Shown: positions 9,502 through 15,843 of the stretch, in pieces | Numbering within the stretch: the first letter of the stretch is position 1 | Layout of the letters: every line of letters starts with the position of its first letter | Assembly (NCBI GenBank): GCA_903938935.1 | Contig: CAJAFD010000056.1 | Coordinates: 1-24,217 of the forward strand | Length of the DNA stretch: 24,217 nt | Direction of reading: 5' to 3' | DNA from: an uncultured Opitutia bacterium | Lineage (GTDB): Bacteria; Verrucomicrobiota; Verrucomicrobiia; Opitutales; Opitutaceae | The notes under the pieces: model-generated | What the model was told of the DNA's origin: nothing | The model's input: the letters and a program-made list of their open reading frames with translations, nothing else | Database searches by the model: none | Position numbers and translations under genes: made by a program

Positions 9502-9630
9502 GGGCCGTCAACTTGAAATCTGGCACCGCGTGGCGTCAATCGTCGCAGCGGAGGCTAGAGTTGCGTGGCGGCGTCGGACGGTGCACGGTCTGGGTACGCG
9601 AGCTGTTCGCGTTGCAACGCGCATCGCATC

Positions 9631-10002
9631 ATGAGCACCATCACCGTTTATACCTACGCGAACTGCGACAGTTGCCGCCGAGCGGTAAAATGGTTGCGGG
9701 CGCAAGGCTTGGCGTTTGTGGAGAAACCGATCCGCGAAACGCCGCCGAGCGCGACGGAGTTGAAGGCGATGCTGGCGGCGCAGGGCGGGGAGTTGCGGAA
9801 AATTTTTAATACCTCGGGCCTAGATTATCGAGCGCAGGGACTCGGGGCGAAGTTGCCGACGATGAACGAGGCGGCGGCGCTGGCGTTGCTCGCGGGCAAC
9901 GGGAATCTCGTGAAACGCCCGTTCTTGTGGCGTGCGCCGGATAGGGTGGGGCTGGTGGGTTTTGACGAGGCGCGTTGGAGCGCGGCGTTGCTTAAATCAT
10001 GA
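9631..10002 (+). CDS. ArsC/Spx family thioredoxin-fold protein
   Basis: 123-residue protein of the arsenate reductase (ArsC)/Spx/YffB superfamily. The start at 9631 gives the usual N-terminus (MSTITVYTYANCDSCRRA); in-frame sequence upstream is not family-like. The redox motif is CDSC (Cys12, Cys15). Later family marks are NTSGLDYR around 60-67 and the KRP motif near 94-96, the basic segment that contacts the substrate anion in ArsC. Single- and double-Cys members act as glutathione- or thioredoxin-linked reductases or, in Firmicutes, as RNA polymerase-binding regulators (Spx); the CxxC pair does not decide between these. No arsenic resistance genes (arsB, arsR, acr3) are nearby, so a role in arsenate reduction is not supported by context. 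It overlaps the next gene by 4 bp. Confidence 0.85.
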   Translation: MSTITVYTYANCDSCRRAVKWLRAQGLAFVEKPIRETPPSATELKAMLAAQGGELRKIFNTSGLDYRAQGLGAKLPTMNEAAALALLAGNGNLVKRPFLWRAPDRVGLVGFDEARWSAALLKS

Positions 10003-10538
10003 TCGCACCCGAGCCCAAGGTGATCGAATTGCGGATGCGTGAGATCGCGCAGCTGTTTAATTCGCTGGATCCCTCGCCGTTTTTGGAGCGCGACCTGGAT
10101 GCCAACGCCGAGGAATTTATCGTCAGCTGGGCGGCGGAAATACCGCTGCATCACGAGCTGAAGCTGGTGATCCACTTGGCGACGGCGCCGGCCTCGACGG
10201 TCGATGTGCGCGAAGCGGTGCGTAGTTATTTTCAACATCGCGCGGAGCATAAACAGCGGGAGTTTTCGCAGCTGTTGTGGCGCGGGCGGTTGAGTCTGTT
10301 GGTGGGCGTGTTGTTTATGGCGGCGTGTTTGGCGGGATCGGAGCTCGTGCAATTTATTTCGATGGGCGCCGTGGAGCGGGTCGTGCGCGAGGGGTTGCTG
10401 ATTATGGGTTGGGTCGCGATGTGGCGGCCTTTGGAGATTTATTTGTACGATTGGTGGCCGTTGCGGACGGAGCGGAGGAATTTGCAGCGGCTTGCGCGGA
10501 TGGAAGTAACTGTCATAGTCCCGGATCAATCGTTATGA
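9999..10538 (+). CDS. conserved two-TM membrane protein, unknown function
   Basis: 179-residue protein that I do not recognise as a named family. Residues 1-95 are soluble and mostly helical and acidic, with a segment (27-50) containing ERDLDANAEEFIVSWAAE. Two transmembrane helices follow at about 98-119 and 131-151, ending in a Trp/Tyr-rich interface (LEIYLYDWWPL) and a basic C-terminal tail. Both termini are probably cytoplasmic by the positive-inside rule (basic stretches at 80-97 and 155-168). It starts inside the stop codon of the ArsC/Spx-like gene (ATGA), and its own stop overlaps the next start the same way, so translation of the three is probably coupled. A sensor, scaffold or envelope-stress role with the redox protein is speculative. 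Confidence 0.8.
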   Translation: MIAPEPKVIELRMREIAQLFNSLDPSPFLERDLDANAEEFIVSWAAEIPLHHELKLVIHLATAPASTVDVREAVRSYFQHRAEHKQREFSQLLWRGRLSLLVGVLFMAACLAGSELVQFISMGAVERVVREGLLIMGWVAMWRPLEIYLYDWWPLRTERRNLQRLARMEVTVIVPDQSL

Positions 10539-10783
10539 ATCCGCTGCAATCCACCGTTCGCTGGCTCGCCACGCACACGTTATTTCCCGTGAGTCGGCTT
10601 GATGCGCGCGCGGAGGCCATGATCTGCGTCTCGGCGCTCGCGGCCGCCGAAGAGGCAGCGGCCATGGCGGCCACGCGGCACCTCGTTAAGTCACGCGATA
10701 CCGCCAAGGACGCGGCGCTGCGCTCGTACAATCACCGGCGCAATATGGTCCACTACGTCTGCGATAACGCGGCGAAGGTCTGA
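10535..10783 (+). CDS. small hypothetical protein, 82 aa
   Basis: 82-residue protein, unrecognised. The ATG at 10535 overlaps the preceding stop by ATGA, the same arrangement as the previous gene pair, which supports this start over longer in-frame alternatives inside the upstream gene. The sequence is alpha-helical in character: an Ala/Glu-rich stretch (about 24-50) with many small residues, then a basic helix (51-70, with RSYNHRRNM) and a single late Cys. There is no signal peptide or transmembrane segment. Support comes from gene coupling and normal codon usage; no homologue is known to me. The next gene (TatD-like) begins 91 bp downstream. Confidence 0.62.
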   Translation: MNPLQSTVRWLATHTLFPVSRLDARAEAMICVSALAAAEEAAAMAATRHLVKSRDTAKDAALRSYNHRRNMVHYVCDNAAKV

Positions 10784-10874
10784 GCTCGCGTGAGCCTGGG
10801 TCTGGCTGCGCGGCGGCATGACGCGCGGGCAGGGACGAGGTACGACGACGACGGGAGTTTTTCTTTTTTATAAC

Positions 10875-11681
10875 ATGACGTTGATCGACACGCACACGCA
10901 TCTGGAATCGTTTGCCGAACGCGGCGAAGTTGCGGCGGTGCTGGAACGGGCGGCGGCGGCTGGGGTTGCGGAGATGATCGCGATCGGCACGTCGCCGGAG
11001 GATTGGGCGCTTTATCGGAAATTGGCGGCGGATCACGCCGGCGGCGTGCATTACACCGTGGGGCTGCATCCGTGTTCGGTGGACGTGAATTGGGCTGAGG
11101 CGGTGGCGCAGATCGACGCGTTTTGGACGGAGGGCGCGGCGGCGTCGCGCCCCGTTGGGCTGGGTGAGTGCGGGTTGGACCGTTTTCATCTGCCGAAGGA
11201 CGATCCGGCGAAAGCGGCGGAGATTCTTGCGTGGCAGCGGGCGGCCTTTATCGCGCAGCTGGAGATCGCGCGGGCGCGGAGTTGTCCGCTGGTGGTGCAT
11301 TCGCGCGGGGCGTTCCAAGAGTGCGTGGAGTTGATCGACGCGAGCGGAGTCGCGTGGGAACACGTGGTGTTTCACTGCTTCACGGAAGGAGTCGCAGAGA
11401 TGACGGAGTTGCAGCGGCGCGGTGGCTTTGGGTCGTTTACGGGGGTCTTAACTTACAAGTCGGCGGACAATGTGCGGGCGGCGGCGCGGGCGCAGGGTTT
11501 GGGGCGCTTGATGCTTGAGACGGATGCGCCGTACCTGACGCCGATGCCGCATCGCGGGAAGCCCAACGAGCCGGCGTTGCTGCGCCATACGGCGGAGTTT
11601 GCGGCCGGCGTTTTTGGCGTGAGCATCGAGGAAATCGCGACGACGACGACGGCGACGGCGCGGCGGTTTTTCGGGCTTTGA
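10875..11681 (+). CDS. TatD family metal-dependent hydrolase
   Basis: 268-residue TIM-barrel metallo-hydrolase of the TatD family (amidohydrolase superfamily). The start at 10875 gives the canonical N-terminal MTLIDTHTH. Metal ligands by family pattern: His7 and His9 (THTH), Glu98 (GECGLD), His142 (VHSR), His167 (FHCF) and Asp217 (ETDAPYL); all are present, so the enzyme should be active. TatD proteins are Mg2+-dependent DNases or exonucleases linked to DNA repair or turnover; some relatives act on D-aminoacyl-tRNA or other phosphodiesters. Length is normal (about 260). A T-rich stretch, GTTTTTCTTTTTTATAAC, precedes the start and no Shine-Dalgarno is visible. It may form the last gene of the ArsC-like cluster. 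Confidence 0.92.
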   Translation: MTLIDTHTHLESFAERGEVAAVLERAAAAGVAEMIAIGTSPEDWALYRKLAADHAGGVHYTVGLHPCSVDVNWAEAVAQIDAFWTEGAAASRPVGLGECGLDRFHLPKDDPAKAAEILAWQRAAFIAQLEIARARSCPLVVHSRGAFQECVELIDASGVAWEHVVFHCFTEGVAEMTELQRRGGFGSFTGVLTYKSADNVRAAARAQGLGRLMLETDAPYLTPMPHRGKPNEPALLRHTAEFAAGVFGVSIEEIATTTTATARRFFGL

Positions 11682-11727
11682 CGGCGGGCGCTCGCGGAAT
11701 CCGTTCCGCTACGCCGCGCGCGGACAT

Positions 11728-11753
11728 AAAAAAGGCGGCCGTTGGGGGCCGCC
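11728..11753 (-). terminator. intrinsic terminator of the HPr gene
   Basis: On the - strand a GC-rich hairpin (GGCGGCC and its complement, 11734-11740 with 11747-11753, loop of six) is followed directly by six T (11733-11728). It lies about 50 nt after the HPr stop. In the + direction there is no T-run after the stem, so it should not stop the convergent TatD transcript efficiently. Confidence 0.75.
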
Positions 11754-11802
11754 GAAAGGCAGGGGCCGGGAAGCGAGCGCGACTCGCATCGAGCGGAGGC
11801 GC

Positions 11803-12105
11803 TCAGGCTTCGTCGAATTTTTTGGCGAAGAGCGCGTCGAGTTCGGCGAGCATCTGGGCGGCGTCGTCGCCGGTGGCGAGGAACTTGACCTTGGAGCCGT
11901 TGCACGCGGCGAGCATCATGAGGCCCATGATGCTCTTGCCGTTGACCTGTTCCTCGTCCTTTTCGACGAAGACGTCGGCTTTGAACTTGTTAGTGATGCG
12001 GACGATCATCGCGGCCGGACGGGCGTGGATGCCCATCTTGTTCTGCACGATTAACTCCTTGGTGAGGGGTTGAGTGGCAGTGGGCTTGGCGTCGCTTTTG
12101 TTCAT
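11803..12105 (-). CDS. ptsH: HPr phosphocarrier protein
   Basis: HPr-like phosphocarrier of 100 residues. The active-site His27 lies in GIHARPAAM and the regulatory Ser58 in NGKSIMGLMML; their spacing of 31 residues equals that of His15 and Ser46 in standard HPr. The start at 12105 leaves a 12-15 residue polar N-terminal extension beyond the usual HPr start; a shorter start at Met24 would cut into the first strand, so it is rejected. HPr relays phosphate from enzyme I to sugar permeases and, when phosphorylated on Ser by HPr kinase, takes part in regulation. No enzyme I, EII or hprK is in the window, so a purely regulatory PTS is possible. It is divergent from kdsB with 85 bp between starts. 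Confidence 0.92.
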   Translation of the reverse strand: MNKSDAKPTATQPLTKELIVQNKMGIHARPAAMIVRITNKFKADVFVEKDEEQVNGKSIMGLMMLAACNGSKVKFLATGDDAAQMLAELDALFAKKFDEA

Positions 12106-12190
12106 GCTGGAGTGGCGGGACTGAGGGACCAACATCGAGATGCGGGCCTCGGCTTGCAACCTCAAAGCCGGACGCTATGGTGGCGGGGCG

Positions 12191-12937
12191 ATGTCGAAAC
12201 TAGCGCTTGTCGTTCCCTGCCGCCTCGAATCTACCCGCTTCCCGCGCAAGCTCTTGCACGTGATCAAGGGCAAGCCGCTGCTGCTTTGGGTGGCGGAACG
12301 GATCGCGCGTGAGGCGCCGGAGATTCCTTTGTATTTCGCGGTGGATCATGAGCTTTTGCGTGATTGCGTGGAGTCGCGGGGTTTTCGGGCGATTTTGACC
12401 CGCGCGGACCATGCGAGCGGCACGGATCGCTTGGCGGAGGCGAATAACGTCATCGGCGCCGATCACGTGATCAACGTGCAGGCGGATGAGCCGTTGGTCT
12501 CGGCGCGGCAGATCCGGGCGTTGGCGGAGCTGATTGCGGGGCCGGCGGATATGGCGACGTTGGCGACGCCGTTCACGACGGCGGCGGACTTTGCGAATCC
12601 GAATCAGGTGAAAGTCGTCTTGGCGCCGGGGGCGCAGCAGGCGTTGTATTTTTCGCGTTCGCCGATCCCGTATGCGCGGGATTTGGGCGGGCGGGTGGAC
12701 GATGCGTGGGTGCGGGCGAATCCGTGTTTCCGGCACCTCGGACTTTACGCGTACAAGGCGGCGCTGTTGCAGAAATTCGCGAGCTTACCGGCCGGGCGTT
12801 TGGAGCAAATCGAGAAACTGGAGCAACTCCGCGTGCTCGAAAACGGCTACACGATCGCGTGCGGGCTGACCGAAGATCCGACGATCGGCGTCGATACGCC
12901 GGAGGACGCGGAGAAATTCGAGCGTTGGCTCGGCTGA
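12191..12937 (+). CDS. kdsB: 3-deoxy-manno-octulosonate cytidylyltransferase (CMP-Kdo synthetase)
   Basis: KdsB, 248 residues, activates Kdo with CTP to CMP-Kdo in the cytoplasm, the sugar donor for the inner core of lipopolysaccharide. Visible marks: N-terminal nucleotide-binding segment PCRLESTRFPRKLL (9-22), DHASGTDRLAEA, the NVQADEPL motif with the metal-binding Asp, the YFSRSPIPYAR segment, the HLGLYAYKAALLQKF motif and LEQIEKLEQLRVLENG near the C-terminus. Length and motif order are normal. The ATG at 12191 is chosen because the family begins within a few residues of this motif. Its presence implies an LPS-bearing outer membrane, in line with the TonB-dependent receptor. Other kds genes are not in the window. 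Confidence 0.95.
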   Translation: MSKLALVVPCRLESTRFPRKLLHVIKGKPLLLWVAERIAREAPEIPLYFAVDHELLRDCVESRGFRAILTRADHASGTDRLAEANNVIGADHVINVQADEPLVSARQIRALAELIAGPADMATLATPFTTAADFANPNQVKVVLAPGAQQALYFSRSPIPYARDLGGRVDDAWVRANPCFRHLGLYAYKAALLQKFASLPAGRLEQIEKLEQLRVLENGYTIACGLTEDPTIGVDTPEDAEKFERWLG

Positions 12938-12948
12938 ACGCCGAGCGT

Positions 12949-12975
12949 ACGCGATTTAGCGGGCGCGTTTTTTTT
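12949..12975 (+). terminator. probable intrinsic terminator of kdsB
   Basis: A short stem ACGCG/CGCGT (12949-12953 with 12964-12968, loop of ten) runs into eight T (12968-12975), 11 bp after the kdsB stop. The stem is only 5 bp, so the call is moderate. Confidence 0.45.
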
Positions 12976-12981
12976 ATCGGA

Positions 12982-13003
12982 CGGGCCGGCTTGGGCCGGC
13001 CCG
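12982..13003. other. strong hairpin between convergent kdsB and carA
   Basis: Perfect 9-bp inverted repeat CGGGCCGGC / GCCGGCCCG with a 4-nt loop, 5 nt beyond the carA stop on the - strand. Neither strand has a T-run directly after it, so it is not a classical terminator by itself; it could stabilise the 3' end of carA RNA or add to Rho-dependent ending. Confidence 0.5.
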
Positions 13004-13008
13004 AACCA

Positions 13009-14181
13009 TTAGATTTTCCCGGCTTTGCGGGCGGCTACCATATTGTAGAAGTCGACGAAGAGCGGGTCGGCGTCGTTCGGGCCGGGGGCGGCTTCGGGGT
13101 GGTATTGGACGCTGAAGACCGGGAGCTTGATGTGGCGCAGGCCTTCGACGGTGTGGTCGTTGAGGTTGATCTCGGTGACCTTGGCGCCGTTTTTCTCGAG
13201 GCTGGCGGGGTCGGTGGCGAAACCGTGGTTTTGGGCGGTGATGGAGACTTTGCCGGTCTCGAGGTTTTTCACCGGTTGGTTGCCGCCGCGGTGGCCGAAT
13301 TTGAGTTTAAACGTCGTGCCGCCGAGGGCGTGCGTGAGCATTTGGTGGCCGAGGCAGATGCCGAAAATGGGGTAATCGGGAATCAGCTTCGTCACGGTCT
13401 GGTGGACGTAGCTCAGGGCGGCGGGATCGCCGGGGCCGTTGGAGAGGAATACCGCGTCGACTTTATGCTCGCGGATTTCTTCGGCGCGGGTCGTGGCGGG
13501 GAACACGTGTACATCGAAACCGTGGCGCACGAGTTTGCGAAAAATGGTGTGCTTCGCGCCGAAATCGAAGGCGGCGACCTTGAAGCGCTTCGCCGGTGGC
13601 GGCGGGGTCTTAAACGTGGTGCCGACGGGGAGGTAAGCGGCGTTGTAGTTTGAGGCGTCGCTGGCGGACCAGAGGTAGGGGGCTTTGCAGGTGACGTCTT
13701 TGACGTAGTCGGAGCCGGCCATGTCGCGCCACGCGCGGGCGAGTTTCACGGCTTCTTCGTCGGAGAGGGGCAACGTGCTGAGGCAGCTCTTCATCGCTCC
13801 GTCGACGCGGAGTTTTTTGGTGAGGGCGCGGGTGTCGATCTCGGCGAGGCCGGGAATGCCGTTTTTCGCGAGGTAGGCGTCGAGGGAGATTTCGCTGCGC
13901 CAGTTGGAGACCACCGGCGAAAGTTCGCGGACGACGAAGCCGGCGCATTTCGGGCCGGAGGATTCTTCGTCGGCGGGCGTGAGACCGTAGTTGCCGACTT
14001 GGACGGCGGTCATGGTGACGATCTGGCCGAAGTACGACGGGTCGGTGATGATCTCCTGATAACCGGTCATCGAGGTGTTGAAAACGCATTCGCCGGCGAT
14101 GGTGGCGGCGGCGCCAAACGCACGGCCGCGAAACACGCTGCCATCTTCAAGGGCTAGGACTCCGGGTTTGAACGTGGACAT
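13009..14181 (-). CDS. carA: carbamoyl-phosphate synthase small subunit
   Basis: CarA, 390 residues, is the glutaminase subunit of carbamoyl-phosphate synthase; it makes ammonia for carbamoyl phosphate in arginine and pyrimidine synthesis. The N-terminal CPSase small-chain domain begins LALEDGSVFRGRAFG; the C-terminal class I amidotransferase domain holds SNGPGDP (247-253), the nucleophile Cys276 in GICLGHQ, and His361 and Glu363 in QYHPEAAPGP. The triad is complete and the length normal. The frame is open far upstream (to about 15483) over the antisense of kamA, but family alignment places the start at 14181, seven residues before LALEDG. carB is not adjacent, so the two subunits are encoded apart here. 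It is divergent from kamA. Confidence 0.97.
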   Translation of the reverse strand: MSTFKPGVLALEDGSVFRGRAFGAAATIAGECVFNTSMTGYQEIITDPSYFGQIVTMTAVQVGNYGLTPADEESSGPKCAGFVVRELSPVVSNWRSEISLDAYLAKNGIPGLAEIDTRALTKKLRVDGAMKSCLSTLPLSDEEAVKLARAWRDMAGSDYVKDVTCKAPYLWSASDASNYNAAYLPVGTTFKTPPPPAKRFKVAAFDFGAKHTIFRKLVRHGFDVHVFPATTRAEEIREHKVDAVFLSNGPGDPAALSYVHQTVTKLIPDYPIFGICLGHQMLTHALGGTTFKLKFGHRGGNQPVKNLETGKVSITAQNHGFATDPASLEKNGAKVTEINLNDHTVEGLRHIKLPVFSVQYHPEAAPGPNDADPLFVDFYNMVAARKAGKI

Positions 14182-14305
14182 TAAAGCCGAACGAAAAGAC
14201 GTCGTGTGCCCCGTGCCAAGGGTTTTGTGTGCCGACGGGTCACTTGCCGCAGAAAATTTCGCCCACATGAGTCGTCGGTGAATTTCGCGGAATCGCGTTG
14301 GCCAT

Positions 14306-14333
14306 TTGACAGCGATGGTTAGGCGCCTAATCG
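14306..14333 (+). promoter_or_regulatory. putative sigma70-type promoter of kamA
   Basis: A perfect -35 TTGACA (14306-14311) is followed after 16 bp by TAATCG (14328-14333), a weak -10. The predicted transcript would have a short leader of about 13 nt before the kamA ATG. It is the best promoter candidate in the 171-bp carA-kamA gap. Confidence 0.45.
14319..14330. promoter_or_regulatory. perfect palindrome in the kamA promoter, candidate operator
   Basis: TTAGGCGCCTAA is a perfect 12-bp palindrome located between the -35 and -10 elements and overlapping the first bases of the -10. The position suits repression by a dimeric regulator. No regulator gene is adjacent, so the factor is unknown. 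Confidence 0.4.
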
Positions 14334-14352
14334 TCTCGTTTCTCCACCATCG

Positions 14353-15576
14353 ATGCCCTACACCGAAGACCGCTCCGCCTGGTATGAAGGCCAAGGCCTC
14401 TGGCAACATGTCCCCGCGAGCGACTGGAACGACTGGGTTTGGCAGCTTAAAAACCGCCTTACGAGCGTCGCCCAACTCGAAGAGCACATGACGCTGACGC
14501 CCGACGAGAAGGCAGGTTGCCTCTTCGCCAGCCACAAACTCGCGCTGGCGATCACGCCGTACTTTTTCAACCTCATCGACCGCAACGATCCGCAGTGTCC
14601 GATCCGCCAACAGGTGATTCCCCGGGGCGGCGAAGCGATTCTCAGCGAGGAAGAGACGCTCGATTCGCTCGGTGAAGACGAACATTCGCCGGTCCCGGGC
14701 TTGGTGCACCGTTATCCGGACCGCGTGTTGTTTTTGGTGACGGATCGGTGCGCCGCGTATTGTCGCTATTGCACACGCAGCCGTCTGGTTTCCAACGCCC
14801 AGGATTACAATTTTCACGCTGAGCTTGAGCAAGGGCTGCGCTACATCGAAAACCATCCGGAAGTCCGCGATGTGCTGATTTCGGGCGGTGATCCATTGCT
14901 GCTCTCGGATAAAAAACTCGATCACTTGTTCGGTCGATTGCGCGCGATCAAGCACGTGGAATTTATCCGGATCGGCTCGCGCATCCCGGTGTTTTTGCCG
15001 CAGCGCATCACGCCGGAATTGTGCGAGATTTTCAAAAAACACGGGCCGATCTGGATGAGCATCCACACCAATCACCCGAAGGAAGCCACGGCGGAGCTGC
15101 GGGCTGCGTGCGAGCGCTTGTCGTTCGCTGGCGTACCGCTCGGCAACCAGACGGTTTTGCTCAAAGGCATCAACGACGACGTCGATGTCATGAAGGCGCT
15201 CATGCACCGCTTGTTGCGGATGCGGGTGCGGCCTTATTATATCTACCAGATGGATCTGATCACGGGCGGCGCGCACTTCAAAGTCGATGTGCGCAAAGGC
15301 ATCGAGATCATCCGTGCCTTGCGCGGCCACACGACGGGTTACGCCGTGCCGCAGTACGTGATCGATGCGCCGGGCGGCGGGGGCAAGGTGCCCATCAATC
15401 CCGACTACGTCGAAAAAATCACCGACACCGAGGTCGTGTTTCGCAATTACGAGGGCCAGCAATTTAGTTATCCGCTTACGCACACGCCTCGTCCGGCGGG
15501 AAATGAGGGCGAATTATCCGTCGTCGGTGCGCCAGAGCCATCCGCACCGCTCGCTCATTCGACGTTTAAAGACTGA
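14353..15576 (+). CDS. kamA: KamA family radical SAM protein, lysine 2,3-aminomutase-like
   Basis: Radical SAM, PLP-dependent aminomutase of 407 residues; the family converts L-lysine to beta-lysine by moving the alpha-amino group. The radical SAM cluster is CAAYCRYC (Cys133, Cys137, Cys140). The PLP lysine is Lys345 in PGGGGKVPI. Asp301 (QMDLITGGAHF) and Asp338 (VIDAPGG) match the two Asp residues of clostridial KamA that hold the substrate side-chain amine (Asp293, Asp330), favouring lysine over glutamate as substrate. The N-terminal DWNDWVWQLKNRL motif is also KamA-like. The C-terminal zinc-binding Cys cluster of clostridial KamA (after TPG) is missing: the protein reads THTPRPAGNEGE and ends soon after. 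No beta-lysine acetyltransferase or lysine fermentation genes are nearby, so beta-lysine for EF-P modification, osmoprotection or a secondary product are open options. Confidence 0.92.
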   Translation: MPYTEDRSAWYEGQGLWQHVPASDWNDWVWQLKNRLTSVAQLEEHMTLTPDEKAGCLFASHKLALAITPYFFNLIDRNDPQCPIRQQVIPRGGEAILSEEETLDSLGEDEHSPVPGLVHRYPDRVLFLVTDRCAAYCRYCTRSRLVSNAQDYNFHAELEQGLRYIENHPEVRDVLISGGDPLLLSDKKLDHLFGRLRAIKHVEFIRIGSRIPVFLPQRITPELCEIFKKHGPIWMSIHTNHPKEATAELRAACERLSFAGVPLGNQTVLLKGINDDVDVMKALMHRLLRMRVRPYYIYQMDLITGGAHFKVDVRKGIEIIRALRGHTTGYAVPQYVIDAPGGGGKVPINPDYVEKITDTEVVFRNYEGQQFSYPLTHTPRPAGNEGELSVVGAPEPSAPLAHSTFKD

Positions 15577-15618
15577 GGGCTAGCGGGTTAAGTTTTTCGG
15601 TTTTTTCGGTAGATTTTT

Positions 15619-15650
15619 TTGAGCGTTTTGCTCCGACCCGCATCTATCTC
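15619..15650 (+). promoter_or_regulatory. promoter-like element of RNA copy A
   Basis: TTGAGC (15619-15624) lies 18 bp before TCTATC (15643-15648). The two boxes and their edges are identical to copy B while the inner spacer has diverged, as expected of a promoter. A T-tract upstream could act as an UP element. The exact -10 register is uncertain. Confidence 0.55.
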
Positions 15651-15760
15651 TGTGCAGTGAGCCACGTCCTGGTAAGACGCTGGTGTTAGCAAGTTCTTAA
15701 GGTTTGCTTGGTGTTAGGTCACAAGAGCCGTCCCTTCATCGGGGCGGCTTTCGTGTTTTT
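15651..15760 (+). ncRNA. putative small RNA, copy A
   Basis: Predicted transcript of about 105-110 nt; the start is estimated from the promoter-like element. A first hairpin has arms CCACGTC (15662-15668) and GACGCTGG (15676-15683, one bulged C) around a CTGGTAA loop. The invariant block GGTTTGCTTGGTGTTAGGT (15701-15719) is probably largely single-stranded and may be a target-pairing region. The 3' end is a terminator hairpin with loop TTCATC and a T-rich tail. I know of no named RNA family that fits. It could also be a leader or attenuator rather than an independent sRNA, but no gene follows within reach. Confidence 0.65.
15726..15760 (+). terminator. terminator of RNA copy A
   Basis: Stem AGCCGTCCC (15726-15734) pairs with GGGGCGGCT (15741-15749) with one G-U pair and a 6-nt loop, followed by TTCGTGTTTTT. 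The T-tract is interrupted, but the same layout recurs in copy B. Confidence 0.7.
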
Positions 15761-15811
15761 CAGAGGGCGATTTGGCGGAAAATAACTGCGCTCAATTTAT
15801 TTTAGATTTTT

Positions 15812-15843
15812 TTGAGCGTTTTGATTTTTGGCGCATCTATCTC
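15812..15843 (+). promoter_or_regulatory. promoter-like element of RNA copy B
   Basis: TTGAGC (15812-15817) and TCTATC (15836-15841) with exactly the same 18-bp spacing as in copy A and a diverged spacer interior. Confidence 0.55.

Noticed and set aside
9631..10002. Arsenic resistance locus
   Set aside because: Only the ArsC/Spx fold is present; no arsR, arsB, acr3 or similar gene is nearby.
10277..10783. Longer 168-codon version of the small hypothetical gene
   Set aside because: Its first 86 codons overlap the membrane protein in another frame; the ATGA junction at 10535 is the consistent start.
14182..15483. 434-codon upstream extension of the carA reading frame on the - strand
   Set aside because: It is the antisense of kamA, whose family assignment is certain; CarA alignment puts the start at 14181. 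Long open antisense frames are expected at this base composition.
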